Shown in pieces: positions 1 to 8,545 of a DNA stretch of 64,000 bases. Each line of letters starts with the position of its first letter. Position 1 is the first letter of the stretch. The notes below the pieces were generated by a model. It was not told the DNA's origin. It did no database searches and saw only the letters and a list, made by a program, of their open reading frames with translations. This stretch comes from Sulfuriflexus mobilis (GTDB lineage Bacteria; Pseudomonadota; Gammaproteobacteria; AKS1), in NCBI RefSeq assembly GCF_003967195.1, contig NZ_AP018725.1, forward strand, positions 1,550,001 through 1,614,000, given 5' to 3'. Position numbers and translations under genes: made by a program.

Positions 1-558
1 GGCCACATCATCGGGGAAATCCACCTTCACCGTCACCATTTCCGCTAATTCGCCACTGTTGGAATTAACCACCGCCTGCTTCAGCAATTCGGCATTAGGC
101 ACCATGATGGTATTATCGTCGAAGCTGCGTAGCCAGGTTACGCTGAGGTCGATGCGCTCTACTTCACCATAATGGTCGCCCAGTTGCACCATGTCACCGA
201 CTCGAAATGGTGGGTTATAGATCATCATGAAGCCCGCCAACACATTACGAATGCCATCCTGGGCCGCCAGACCTACGGCTAAGCCGACTGCACCGAGGGC
301 CGCGAACATAATCTCTGCCGGGGGCTTGATGATGCCGAACACGACATAGATCAGCACCATGCCCCAAACCACGATACGGGATACCGGGAAGGTCTGGCCA
401 ATCTGCAATCGGTAACGGGGAAAGTGTTCCGCCAGATGTTGCAGGCTGAAACGGATAGCCAGCAGCAGCAGCCAACCCACCAGAATTGCCAATGCAGCAC
501 TGAGGATACTCGACAGTGATAGCAGCTCAATAAGTTCCTTCAGGGTATTCACTTCCAT
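1..558 (-). CDS. MscS-family mechanosensitive channel, 3' part beyond window
   Basis: An uninterrupted frame from an ATG at 558 runs to the window edge (186 codons visible, no stop). The N-terminus has two hydrophobic segments. They are followed by the MscS pore-helix signature GAVGLAVGLAAQDGIRN and the start of the cytoplasmic beta domain (PPFRVGDMVQLG, then TIMVPNAEL). This is the family of stretch-gated channels in the inner membrane that release solutes on hypo-osmotic shock. The start lies 9 nt after the stop of the ATPase gene, so the two are very likely co-transcribed, and the ATPase may regulate or assemble the channel (inference). The family assignment is firm; substrate and gating details are not visible. 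Confidence 0.88.
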   Translation of the reverse strand, partial: MEVNTLKELIELLSLSSILSAALAILVGWLLLLAIRFSLQHLAEHFPRYRLQIGQTFPVSRIVVWGMVLIYVVFGIIKPPAEIMFAALGAVGLAVGLAAQDGIRNVLAGFMMIYNPPFRVGDMVQLGDHYGEVERIDLSVTWLRSFDDNTIMVPNAELLKQAVVNSNSGELAEMVTVKVDFPDDVA

Positions 559-567
559 AAGCGGCAC

Positions 568-1746
568 CTAGTAGAGATAGTTGCTTTTATAGAGATGCTC
601 ATATAAATGAGCGGTTACCATGGGTAGGATCCGGTAATACACACTAGAGCCGGTAGTCGCATGGCCGCGTTCCGCCAGCCCCATGTTACAAAGCTGATTC
701 AGCCGCAATTGACTGTCTTCCGGCGACAGGCGAAAAATATGCTGATGCTCGACGACAGTCAGACTGCCATGCACTGCCAATTCCGCCAGGGTAAACTTTT
801 CCTCCATCTCCAATTGCTTGAACACCGAGGTATCCAGGGGACGCAGCGCAGCGGCATCCTGCAAGGCCCCGCTCAGCAGATAGAGTAATAACAGGTCGGG
901 TTTTCCCAGGCTCAAGGACTGCAGGCGTTGTATTATAGCGGGGGCAAGCTCGGTTTGTTCATCCCCTGCTGCACCCGTACGCGCGGCAATAAAATTAGTC
1001 AGTTCCACAGCATTGAAGTAATTCAGTGTGATGGCATGGGAGAAAAATTGATCCGCATGGTGCGTATAACCCATACGTCGCCAGGCCTGCTGGCGACAAC
1101 CCAACAGCCACAGGTGCCGGCCCTGGGTGGCCACCATAATGGCGCCCAGGCTACGCACGGCATCCCTCTCTCCATACAGCCGGGAGGCAAGATAATGGGC
1201 ATCATCAATAAAGAGGATTCTTCCAGGGAGCTCATTCAGACGTTCGCTCAGCGTCGAAGCATCGTGCGGCGGGTCTTGCAGGTCGAAAAGTCGCGCCACC
1301 AGGGCGAAGACATCCTGCTCATTGCAGAAACGCTGGCGCAGACATTCCCGCTTCAGGGTCTCCTCCGGCCGAATATGCAGCTGTAACTGGTTCACCAGGC
1401 TGGTAATACCACTCCCCTGTGGGCCACTCACTACGGCCATGGTAGGACGCCCGCTACGCCAGCCCTCCAGTGCAGCAAGCAGGTCGGACAGTTCCTTTTC
1501 ACGACCAATGAAACGTGGGTCACCGGCATCCAGGGGTAACAGGCTCAGGGCATCACTGCGCACCGAGGTGGTAACGGCCGCGGGGTTCTGTGCCAGGCGC
1601 ATAATATCATTCAATGACCAGAGGCTGCTTTCCTCGCGGCTGGAAGCGGGTTCCTGCTTAGTGCCTGCCCAGCGGCGCAAATGCCCCTGAAACTGCCCCC
1701 AAAGGGTGCGAAGGTATTGCCAGACCTGGTTTAACAATGGTGTCAT
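568..1746 (-). CDS. AAA/ORC1-type ATPase with degenerate Walker A, C-terminal winged helix
   Basis: A 392-residue protein without signal peptide. The N-terminal 70 residues are poorly conserved in appearance. Then comes an AAA/ATPase module beginning FIGREKELSDLL (about 79-90), the P-loop position GPQGSGIT (108-115) and a Walker B ILFIDDAH (177-184). The C-terminus, with its helix-turn-helix spacing, looks like a winged helix. The P-loop carries Ile where the catalytic Lys of GxxGxGK[ST] is expected, so it may bind nucleotide weakly or not hydrolyse it. It resembles the ExeA/MalT/ORC1-like ATPases. It is the first gene of a two-gene unit with the MscS channel, a combination I do not recognise as a named system. 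Function unknown. Confidence 0.72.
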   Translation of the reverse strand: MTPLLNQVWQYLRTLWGQFQGHLRRWAGTKQEPASSREESSLWSLNDIMRLAQNPAAVTTSVRSDALSLLPLDAGDPRFIGREKELSDLLAALEGWRSGRPTMAVVSGPQGSGITSLVNQLQLHIRPEETLKRECLRQRFCNEQDVFALVARLFDLQDPPHDASTLSERLNELPGRILFIDDAHYLASRLYGERDAVRSLGAIMVATQGRHLWLLGCRQQAWRRMGYTHHADQFFSHAITLNYFNAVELTNFIAARTGAAGDEQTELAPAIIQRLQSLSLGKPDLLLLYLLSGALQDAAALRPLDTSVFKQLEMEEKFTLAELAVHGSLTVVEHQHIFRLSPEDSQLRLNQLCNMGLAERGHATTGSSVYYRILPMVTAHLYEHLYKSNYLY

Positions 1747-1916
1747 GGGCGATCAGTATACATAGATGTTGGCCTCGGGATCACTATCCTACACCAGCGA
1801 TCCTGTATCGAGAAAGTATAAAAGCTCTTTCCTGTTGATGTGCATTTATTAATAGGGACTGGGAATTCACCTATCAGTTCCGTGAAATAATATAGATGAT
1901 AGATAACTCCTGACAA

Positions 1917-1939
1917 TGTAGTTATACGTGGTAACTACA
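1917..1939. repeat. Inverted repeat downstream of the DUF21 gene
   Basis: Perfect 8-bp arms TGTAGTTA / TAACTACA with a 7-nt loop lie between the ATPase start and the stop of the DUF21 gene. There is no T-run on either strand, so it is not a clear intrinsic terminator. It could be an RNA hairpin at the 3' end of the DUF21 transcript or a protein-binding site. Confidence 0.4.
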
Positions 1940-1954
1940 CTTGTATAGCAATAA

Positions 1955-1970
1955 TCAGGCACGTGCCTGA
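1955..1970 (-). terminator. 16-bp perfect palindrome over the DUF21 stop codon
   Basis: TCAGGCACGTGCCTGA reads the same on both strands and includes the stop codon of the DUF21 gene. On the minus strand it is followed by TTATTG, a weak T-rich tail, so it could act as a terminator hairpin together with the inverted repeat just downstream. Weak evidence. Confidence 0.35.
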
Positions 1971-2998
1971 CTGATATCCCGCAAGGCAATGCCGTGTAAC
2001 AGTCGGCCGAGGATATCCGCGCCGGTGATCACCCGCTTCTCACCGGACCAGATGAGAATCAGATCTTCATCGATAACATCATCCACAGCCGATTCAGGAG
2101 ATACCTTCAGCTTGGAAATCACCTTGCCAAGCAGGATTTTCGGATCCGTAACGATGATGGGGCGATGACAATAAAGATAAGGGTTGATCGGCCCTTCGCC
2201 AAATAGCGCCTCCCGCAGGAAGGCATTGGCATTTAATACCATACAGGGTTCCTGCTGTTCATCGACAATAATGACCCACTTCTTGCCAGAATGGTTGACA
2301 TCGAGCAAAAACGGATCGAGGGCGCGACGTTCAAACGCCGGAAATACCGGCCTGCCATCTTTTGTCGGCAGACTAATTATACTCCCTGGGTCCATAAGTT
2401 CGCCTTCCTGGCTAACGGCAATATCATCCAGCGCCAGGAAATTCATGGCACCTATCCCCTCCATGCGACTCACATCTGATTCATCCGCCTCGATATGCTT
2501 GCGGATCACCGTGTGCAGATCACTTTCCCTGAAATAACTGATCCCCTCTTCACCTAACCATCGGTCCAGGACCATGGCACTGGGTTTGGCGACCGGGTAT
2601 AGAAGCCATTGATAAAAACGTAGTAATGGCGCCAGCATCGAGCCCATGCGCATGGCATGTCGGGAGAAATAGGCCTGGGGGGCGATTTCACCCGCAAAGG
2701 TAATAAGGACGGTTGAGAAAAAGAAGGCGGTCAGCCCGGTCATTACAGAATTTGACAACAGGGTTAATAAAACATTGATGCCCACATTGCCCCAGAGGAT
2801 TGTGGTAAGCAGAAAATTAACATCCTTGCGCAGGGTCAGGATCTTTATTGCATCGGGATTGCCCGAGGTGGCCTCCACCTCCAAACGCAGGCGGCTGATA
2901 CCCAACAGCGCCAGATTCAGGCCAGAGAACATGGCCGACTGGCTGATACAAAACAGGATACCGACCCAGACAAGGGTACTTACTGACAGTGCTTCCAT
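1955..2998 (-). CDS. DUF21/CNNM-type membrane protein with divergent CBS region
   Basis: A 347-residue inner-membrane protein. Residues 1-150 form a DUF21 (CNNM) membrane domain with the usual start (SQSAMFSGLNLALL) and hydrophobic segments, including an AGEIAPQA motif where other CNNM proteins have GEVxPK. The cytoplasmic part is where a CBS pair would sit but is divergent, and there is no C-terminal CorC/HlyC transporter-associated domain. The family is linked to Mg2+/Co2+ resistance and efflux. It is transcribed divergently from the MarC-family gene, with 83 nt between the starts. The shortened C-terminus sets it apart from the three full CNNM proteins further along. Confidence 0.75.
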   Translation of the reverse strand: MEALSVSTLVWVGILFCISQSAMFSGLNLALLGISRLRLEVEATSGNPDAIKILTLRKDVNFLLTTILWGNVGINVLLTLLSNSVMTGLTAFFFSTVLITFAGEIAPQAYFSRHAMRMGSMLAPLLRFYQWLLYPVAKPSAMVLDRWLGEEGISYFRESDLHTVIRKHIEADESDVSRMEGIGAMNFLALDDIAVSQEGELMDPGSIISLPTKDGRPVFPAFERRALDPFLLDVNHSGKKWVIIVDEQQEPCMVLNANAFLREALFGEGPINPYLYCHRPIIVTDPKILLGKVISKLKVSPESAVDDVIDEDLILIWSGEKRVITGADILGRLLHGIALRDISQARA

Positions 2999-3081
2999 TT
3001 AGTGAACCCCGATTAATCGTCTTGAATAGCGTATACTTTATCCTGAATTGAAGGCCATTGATATTATCGGAAACTTGCCTA

Positions 3082-3717
3082 ATGGAACACTGGACTGAAT
3101 ACACACGGTTTTTTACCGCCCTATTCGTTATCCTTGACCCTTTTGCTGCAGTGCCAATATTCCTTGTGCTGACCAAAAACTATACCGCTGGTGAACGCGG
3201 ACGGATTGCCAATATTGCCGCCATCACCGTGCTGCTGGTACTGGTCGTTGCTGCATTGACGGGAGAGGCCCTGCTAAATGGTATGGGCACCAGCCTCGCG
3301 TCGTTCCGGGTCGGCGGAGGTATCGTGTTGCTGCTCATGGCGTTGTCCATGTTGCAGGGGCAGACCGACGCGGTGAGGACCTCCCCCGCCGAGGAGGCCG
3401 AGGCAGAAGACCGACATTCCATTGCCGTTGTACCACTGGCCATCCCCTTGCTGGCCGGGCCGGGTTCCATCAGTAATGTCATTATCGAGATGCATCGATC
3501 GAGTTCAGAATATCATGGCCTGTTGGTCATTCTCAGTATTGCACTGGTTTGCCTGTTTCTGTGGATCGTGCTGCGCATGGCAACAACCCTTGGCAGGATG
3601 CTGGGGCAGATTGGACTGAATATCATCAACCGTCTGTTTGGCCTCATCCTGGCGGCCATTGCTGTGGAGATTATGGCCAACGGCCTTAAACAGCTATTCC
3701 CGGCACTCACCGGTTAA
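3082..3717 (+). CDS. MarC-family integral membrane protein
   Basis: A 211-residue protein with about six transmembrane segments and the family signatures FVILDPFAAVPIF (near the N-terminus), FRVGGGIVLLLMAL and VPLAIPLLAGPGSI. Known members (MarC, YchE/YhgN type) are inner-membrane proteins of uncertain transport function; the old link to multiple antibiotic resistance has not held up. An upstream in-frame ATG at 3058 is possible, but the second one, followed by EHWTEYTRFF, fits family length and has a GGAA-like sequence about 9 nt upstream. Its divergent neighbour is the DUF21 gene. Confidence 0.85.
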   Translation: MEHWTEYTRFFTALFVILDPFAAVPIFLVLTKNYTAGERGRIANIAAITVLLVLVVAALTGEALLNGMGTSLASFRVGGGIVLLLMALSMLQGQTDAVRTSPAEEAEAEDRHSIAVVPLAIPLLAGPGSISNVIIEMHRSSSEYHGLLVILSIALVCLFLWIVLRMATTLGRMLGQIGLNIINRLFGLILAAIAVEIMANGLKQLFPALTG

Positions 3718-3775
3718 TCGGTATAATAAACAGTGGGCCATAGCAAGCTTATCTATAAGTAATGAAGTAACTTTT

Positions 3776-4633
3776 TTAGTTTTGGTCAGGCCATGCAAGG
3801 TGACGAATAGCGTTCTTACCTGACCTTTTTACTTCATACATCAAGTCATCCACTTTTTTAATCATGTCACGACTTGAATCCATTGCCTCGGAGAAAGTCA
3901 CCGCACCGATACTAAATGTGACCGGCCATTTTTTTCCCTGCATGATAGACAATAATTCAGTCGATAACTTTTCAAGTACAGGCAGTGCAGATTCTTTTTC
4001 CAACACCGGAAACAACACCGCAAATTCATCTCCCCCCAGGCGAGCGGCAAAATCCGATGCCCTGATACTTGTCGACAAGGTCTTTGCCACGACCTTCAAC
4101 AACTCATCGCCAACGGCGTGCCCCATCGAATCGTTTACGTGTTTGAAGTTATCCAGGTCTAAATAGGCGATGGTGAATGGCTGGGGATAACGATGAATCC
4201 GGTTCGATTCGCGTTCGAGTTGCTCCTGAAAAAAACGGCGGTTGGCCAGGCCTGTCAAGGGGTCCGTATCAGCCAGGCTTTCTTCAAAGGCCAATTTGGC
4301 GCGCACAATCAACAATAACCACAGGATGATGAGAAAAAAGATCAACCTGGTCAGGGTATTCCATACAGGCACCAGCAAACCTGAATATTGGCTACCGAGG
4401 GCCAGCTCCACCAGTAACCATAATCCGACAGAAACAATGGCTACAGTAAGCCCCATCCCCCTGCCCCGGTACCATGCCGCCAACAGAAGCGGAAGTGTAT
4501 AAAACACAGAAAACGAGAGTTCCGGACCACTAAGATAATCCAAAACAGCAATGAGTAAACTGGCGGCCAGAAAAGTAATCAGGAACCTGCGCGCACTCAA
4601 ACCAGCAAAATAGTTATTGATATATGTCAGCAC
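3776..4633 (-). CDS. Membrane-anchored diguanylate cyclase (GGDEF)
   Basis: A 285-residue enzyme making cyclic di-GMP from two GTP. Residues 15-110 form an N-terminal membrane module of about four helices with no recognisable sensor fold. The GGDEF domain starts at DTDPLTGLANRR (123-133). The active-site motif GGDEF is intact (200-204), and the inhibitory site RASD (191-194) has exactly the PleD spacing, so product inhibition is expected. No EAL domain is present. The start codon is GTG with a weak ribosome site. It lies alone between MarC and the Na/Pi gene; the target process is not evident. Confidence 0.9.
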   Translation of the reverse strand: MLTYINNYFAGLSARRFLITFLAASLLIAVLDYLSGPELSFSVFYTLPLLLAAWYRGRGMGLTVAIVSVGLWLLVELALGSQYSGLLVPVWNTLTRLIFFLIILWLLLIVRAKLAFEESLADTDPLTGLANRRFFQEQLERESNRIHRYPQPFTIAYLDLDNFKHVNDSMGHAVGDELLKVVAKTLSTSIRASDFAARLGGDEFAVLFPVLEKESALPVLEKLSTELLSIMQGKKWPVTFSIGAVTFSEAMDSSRDMIKKVDDLMYEVKRSGKNAIRHLAWPDQN

Positions 4634-4720
4634 GCGTCCAGTCTTTTGTGGTTGGCTTTTCTATTTAACAGGGCTTGCCTCATGGCTGACATAAATAACA
4701 GGCCCCGTATACATTTGTCA

Positions 4721-6391
4721 TTAAATCCTGTCTTCTCGCACTTCCACCTCAGCCACTTCCTTTGTCCGCATTTCAGCCACGGTATAGACCTCACTAAGAT
4801 AATGCATTGCCTTGACCATCTGGCGTGCCATACGTCGAATCCGGCTGTTCTGATCGAGGATCTCGATCATCCCCGGAATAGGTATGCGTAACTCCGCGCC
4901 GGCAAAAAGTAACGCCGCTTTCACATCATCATAGGCAACCTGTACCTGCTGCAGTTGCATTTCACAGTCGGTAAAGGAAAACCCTTCTGCCTGAGGGTCG
5001 GCCAAATTCATCAGGCTGACCACTTCTGCACGGTAGCGGGTAATACCTTCCATTATTTTTGCATCATCGACAAATTCCAGCTTGGCCTGTTCCCTTGTAA
5101 CCAATAGTGTCTGTTCCGCGCAGGCCAGCAGGTGTTGTTCGGCTCGCAATAACTTTGCCAACTGATCTGCAACTTCACTACTGAGTGAGGCCCGTCCCAG
5201 GCGGGTAATAAAATCGGCCACTGCTGTGGTTAATTTTTTTACCACCAGGTGATCACTTGTAATACGCCTTCCCGGGGCCGATTCGACGCTTAATGCCGCC
5301 AGGGACATGCGTCTTACTACAGCAGCGATGCGCGATAATTCCAGTACCAGGGCGTTCAGTGCCAGCATTGGTGATACGGCCACCGTCTTGTCGAGAAACC
5401 GGGGGCGGCCTTCAATCTCTTCCTGGGTGACAAAGCGCTTCTCCAGAAAACGGGTCAAGCGACCACTCACTGGCCACATTAAGAGCACACCAAGGATATT
5501 GAAGGTAGTGTGAAATAATGCCAGCGTCACCGCCGGGATATCCTGCAAGCCCAGGAGTTCCCCCGTGATTTTTACTATCCAGAATAGCAACGGTAGAATC
5601 AGTAGCGCCACAACCCCGGTGGCCAGATTGAAGATGATATGTGCGCCCGCTACCCGTTTGGCGTTTGGGGTGGCACCGATAACGGCGAGCGCCGCTGTCG
5701 AGGTCGTGCCCACATTAGCACCGATCACCATGGCCGCGGCGGCATGCAGCCCCAGCATGCCGCCCGTGGCTGCCGTCAGGGTAATGGCGATGGCGGCACT
5801 GGATGACTGGGTGAGCACCGTCATGAGAAAACCGATACCGACATACATAACTACGCCTGCAATGCCGTCAACAGTAAACTTCTGTAGTTCAATGGCGGCT
5901 GCCAAACCCTCAAAAGCATCCTTGAGCACATCGATACCGATAAAAAACAGACCAAATCCCGCCAGGGCCATGCCCAGCGGTACACGTCGACTATCATTGC
6001 CGGTAAGCCGCAATAGCATGCCGATGCCTATCATTGGCAGGGCAAAGATTTCCACCTTGATCTTGAAACCGACAATCGCCACCAGCCAGCCGGTCATGGT
6101 CGTGCCGATATTGGCGCCATAAACGACACCCAGCGCCTGATACATGGTGATCAGACCCGCATTGACAAAACCGATGGTGGCAACCGTAACGGCACTGGAA
6201 GACTGGACGATGGCGGTGATGGATAAGCCGCTGACAATGCCGCGGGCCGGCGTGCGGGTCCATTTACCCAGCATGTCACGCAAGGCATGGCCGGCGGCCA
6301 ACCTGAGGCCATCGGTGATCATGTTCACCGCCAGCAGGAACAGTCCCAGTCCACCAGCCAGCATGCCTATAGTAATGAAACCCTGATTCAT
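4721..6391 (-). CDS. Na/Pi-cotransporter family protein with PhoU-like C-terminus
   Basis: A 556-residue protein. The N-terminal ~330 residues hold two inverted Na/Pi-cotransporter II repeats, each with the QSSSA signature (IVQSSSAVT and LTQSSSAAIA), in multiple transmembrane helices. The C-terminal ~200 residues are helical and PhoU-like. The family (NptA/YjbB type) exports or imports phosphate coupled to Na+, with the PhoU part regulating. It is the last gene of the mscS-mgtE operon, starting 4 nt after the mgtE stop. This suggests coordinated Mg2+ and phosphate handling, which makes sense because the two ions precipitate or chelate each other (inference). Confidence 0.88.
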   Translation of the reverse strand: MNQGFITIGMLAGGLGLFLLAVNMITDGLRLAAGHALRDMLGKWTRTPARGIVSGLSITAIVQSSSAVTVATIGFVNAGLITMYQALGVVYGANIGTTMTGWLVAIVGFKIKVEIFALPMIGIGMLLRLTGNDSRRVPLGMALAGFGLFFIGIDVLKDAFEGLAAAIELQKFTVDGIAGVVMYVGIGFLMTVLTQSSSAAIAITLTAATGGMLGLHAAAAMVIGANVGTTSTAALAVIGATPNAKRVAGAHIIFNLATGVVALLILPLLFWIVKITGELLGLQDIPAVTLALFHTTFNILGVLLMWPVSGRLTRFLEKRFVTQEEIEGRPRFLDKTVAVSPMLALNALVLELSRIAAVVRRMSLAALSVESAPGRRITSDHLVVKKLTTAVADFITRLGRASLSSEVADQLAKLLRAEQHLLACAEQTLLVTREQAKLEFVDDAKIMEGITRYRAEVVSLMNLADPQAEGFSFTDCEMQLQQVQVAYDDVKAALLFAGAELRIPIPGMIEILDQNSRIRRMARQMVKAMHYLSEVYTVAEMRTKEVAEVEVREDRI

Positions 6392-6395
6392 ATCG

Positions 6396-7703
6396 CTACA
6401 GCATACTGGACAGCAACGTCGCTATGCCGAGAAAGGCAAAAAAGCCTACCACATCCGTCACGGTCGTCAGGATAATGGAGGATGACTGCGCCGGGTCCTG
6501 CCCCATCGCCGACAGTATTACCGGAATAATGGCACCTGAGAAGGCTGCGGCGACCATGGCAATGACCATGGATGAGCCGATCACCAGCGCCAGTCCTACG
6601 GACGCACTCCAGACCAACACCCCCAGTGAAGTGAGCAGGGCAATGGCAATGCCATTGATGAATGCCGCACCGACCTCCTTTCTGGCGACGCGCAGCCATT
6701 GGCTGGTACCAATTTCCCGCAGTGCCAGGCCGCGCATGGTAACCGCGAGGGCCTGGGCACCGGTGTTGCCGGACTGCCCGGCTACAACCGGCAGCAGTAC
6801 TGCCAGCGCCGTAAATTGTGCAATAGTGCCCTCGAATAAACCCACTACCGAGGCCGCCAGGAATGCCGTCAGCAGATTGATAGACAACCAGGGCAGACGT
6901 TTGCTGACAACGAAACCGATATGTGACAGGGCGCGTTCATCCCGGCTCGCACCTACCATGGTAAGAATATCCACACTGCTTTCCTCACGCACCGCTTCCA
7001 TCAGGGCATCATAATGAATAATGCCAATAAGGCGACCGGCAATATCCACTACCGGCAGGTCAGTGATGCGGTTTGTTTGCAACTGCTCCACCACCTCTTC
7101 CCGTGTTGCCGTTGCCGTCACCAAACCCGGGACAGGCCGCGCCAAGGTGTTCAACATATCCCCTGCTTCGGCAAGGGCCAGCCGGTTGATCTCGACCATG
7201 CCCTGCAGCCGCCCTTGACTATCTGTAATATACAGCTGTCGGGTAAACCGGGGTTTGAATTTACGGATACTGTGCAACACCTCTCTGACTGTGTGTGTCT
7301 CATCCAGGCTAAGAAAACGCGGATCCATCAGCGAACCGGCGCTGTCTTCAGGGTACTGCACCAGCGAATCCAGCTCACGCTGCCGAGTGCTGTCGACAAG
7401 CGTCATCATCTGCCGACGTTCCTCAGCAGTCAGTCTCACCAGCGCACGGGCCGTGCGCACCGGATCGCCACGCTGCAGGACCTGCCTGGCAGTTGCCTCG
7501 GGCAATCGTTGCAGTACCGCTGCGGCCCTATCCAGCATTAAACCGTCCCACAATGTGACCATATCGGCGGTAGGCTGCGTCTGCAGCAGTTCTACCAGGT
7601 CGTCCACAGACAATTGGTTGACAACCTGCTGTGCCGGTAACGGGTGGTGGTGTAGAAAGGCCTGGTTCAGGGCATGCACAGCATGCATGGCATCAGCGCT
7701 CAT
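6396..7703 (-). CDS. mgtE: MgtE magnesium channel
   Basis: A 435-residue protein with the complete MgtE layout. An N-terminal helical superhelix domain (about 20-125) is followed by a CBS pair (about 130-250, with YPEDSAGSLMDPRFLSL) and a plug helix. The five-helix membrane domain carries the conserved PVVAGQSGNTGAQALAV stretch that lines the ion pore. MgtE dimers admit Mg2+ and are gated by Mg2+ bound to the N and CBS domains. The start overlaps the stop of the upstream MgtE-like regulatory-domain gene in an ATGA arrangement, so translation is probably coupled. No M-box-like leader is seen; the gene sits inside the operon. Confidence 0.93.
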   Translation of the reverse strand: MSADAMHAVHALNQAFLHHHPLPAQQVVNQLSVDDLVELLQTQPTADMVTLWDGLMLDRAAAVLQRLPEATARQVLQRGDPVRTARALVRLTAEERRQMMTLVDSTRQRELDSLVQYPEDSAGSLMDPRFLSLDETHTVREVLHSIRKFKPRFTRQLYITDSQGRLQGMVEINRLALAEAGDMLNTLARPVPGLVTATATREEVVEQLQTNRITDLPVVDIAGRLIGIIHYDALMEAVREESSVDILTMVGASRDERALSHIGFVVSKRLPWLSINLLTAFLAASVVGLFEGTIAQFTALAVLLPVVAGQSGNTGAQALAVTMRGLALREIGTSQWLRVARKEVGAAFINGIAIALLTSLGVLVWSASVGLALVIGSSMVIAMVAAAFSGAIIPVILSAMGQDPAQSSSIILTTVTDVVGFFAFLGIATLLSSML

Positions 7704-8545
7704 GGTCTCTCTCCTTTGTCAGGACGGGCAATACTTAATAGACTGTCCAGAAGTTGTGCCACACTGAGCCAGTAAAGGCTCGCCAGAGACAAAAGGTTTT
7801 CCAGTGGATCACGCGAACTGAAGCTTCCCGTTTCAAGCACTGAATCCTGCAAGTAGCTGTAGTGCAATACACCCACTAGTGTATTGTCCCGCTCCACTAC
7901 GGGCAACCTGCGGTGTGTCGCCCAGCCCGGGTGCGAGAGCAGTGTTTCCGCAGAGGCGTGCGCAGATAACGGTTGTGTCTTGTGGCTCATGATATCTTTT
8001 AACTTGCTATGATGATCCGATATCAATAACTTGCCTAGATCGAGCATGCCTATCAGGTGATGCGCATCGTCGATGACATAGACCTCACAACTGGCGGCAC
8101 GATCAAGACGTTCTATGCGCCGGATGGCCTCAGCCACGGTCACATTGCCTGGCAACATATCAATCCTGGGGTCCAGCAAGGCACCCGCCGACATCGGCGG
8201 ATACCCCATGTGATGATGAACTCGACGCAGGGTCTTATCCGCTAAATGCACAGACACTGCATCCTGCGTTGCCGGTGCCAACAGACGATAAATGCGGGTT
8301 GCTGAAGAGACATGCAGTTCACTCACCAGTTTTGCTGCCGATGATGCCATCATGGTCTGCAGACAAGCCGCCGCCTTTTCAGGCAACATCGAGGCCATCA
8401 CCGGTGCCCCTGTCTGCGTGGGCAGTTCGCTGAACAGCGCCGCCACATCTTCAACTGATACCTGCTCCAGAATCCGCGCCGCCTCAACAGGGTAGCGCAT
8501 GAGAAATTCCCGCGACAGCGGATTATCCACTTTCACCTCAGGCAC
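7700..8545 (-). CDS. Stand-alone MgtE N-domain plus CBS protein, no channel domain
   Basis: A 281-residue soluble protein resembling the cytoplasmic half of MgtE. It has a helical MgtE_N domain (about 10-120) and a CBS pair (about 125-250, with YPPMSAGALLDPRIDML matching the MgtE CBS entry), but no transmembrane segment. It is a paralogue of the N-terminal half of the next gene rather than a truncated copy, because the sequence is well diverged and the frame is clean. It may modulate MgtE gating or sense Mg2+ (inference). The start is GTG, overlapping the end of the MscS-like gene by 8 nt; a second in-frame GTG at 8536 has a better-placed AGGG. Confidence 0.8.
   Translation of the reverse strand: MPEVKVDNPLSREFLMRYPVEAARILEQVSVEDVAALFSELPTQTGAPVMASMLPEKAAACLQTMMASSAAKLVSELHVSSATRIYRLLAPATQDAVSVHLADKTLRRVHHHMGYPPMSAGALLDPRIDMLPGNVTVAEAIRRIERLDRAASCEVYVIDDAHHLIGMLDLGKLLISDHHSKLKDIMSHKTQPLSAHASAETLLSHPGWATHRRLPVVERDNTLVGVLHYSYLQDSVLETGSFSSRDPLENLLSLASLYWLSVAQLLDSLLSIARPDKGERP

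Noticed and set aside
3058-3717. MarC-family gene as an antibiotic-resistance determinant
   Set aside because: The family name is historical; no evidence in sequence or context supports a resistance function.
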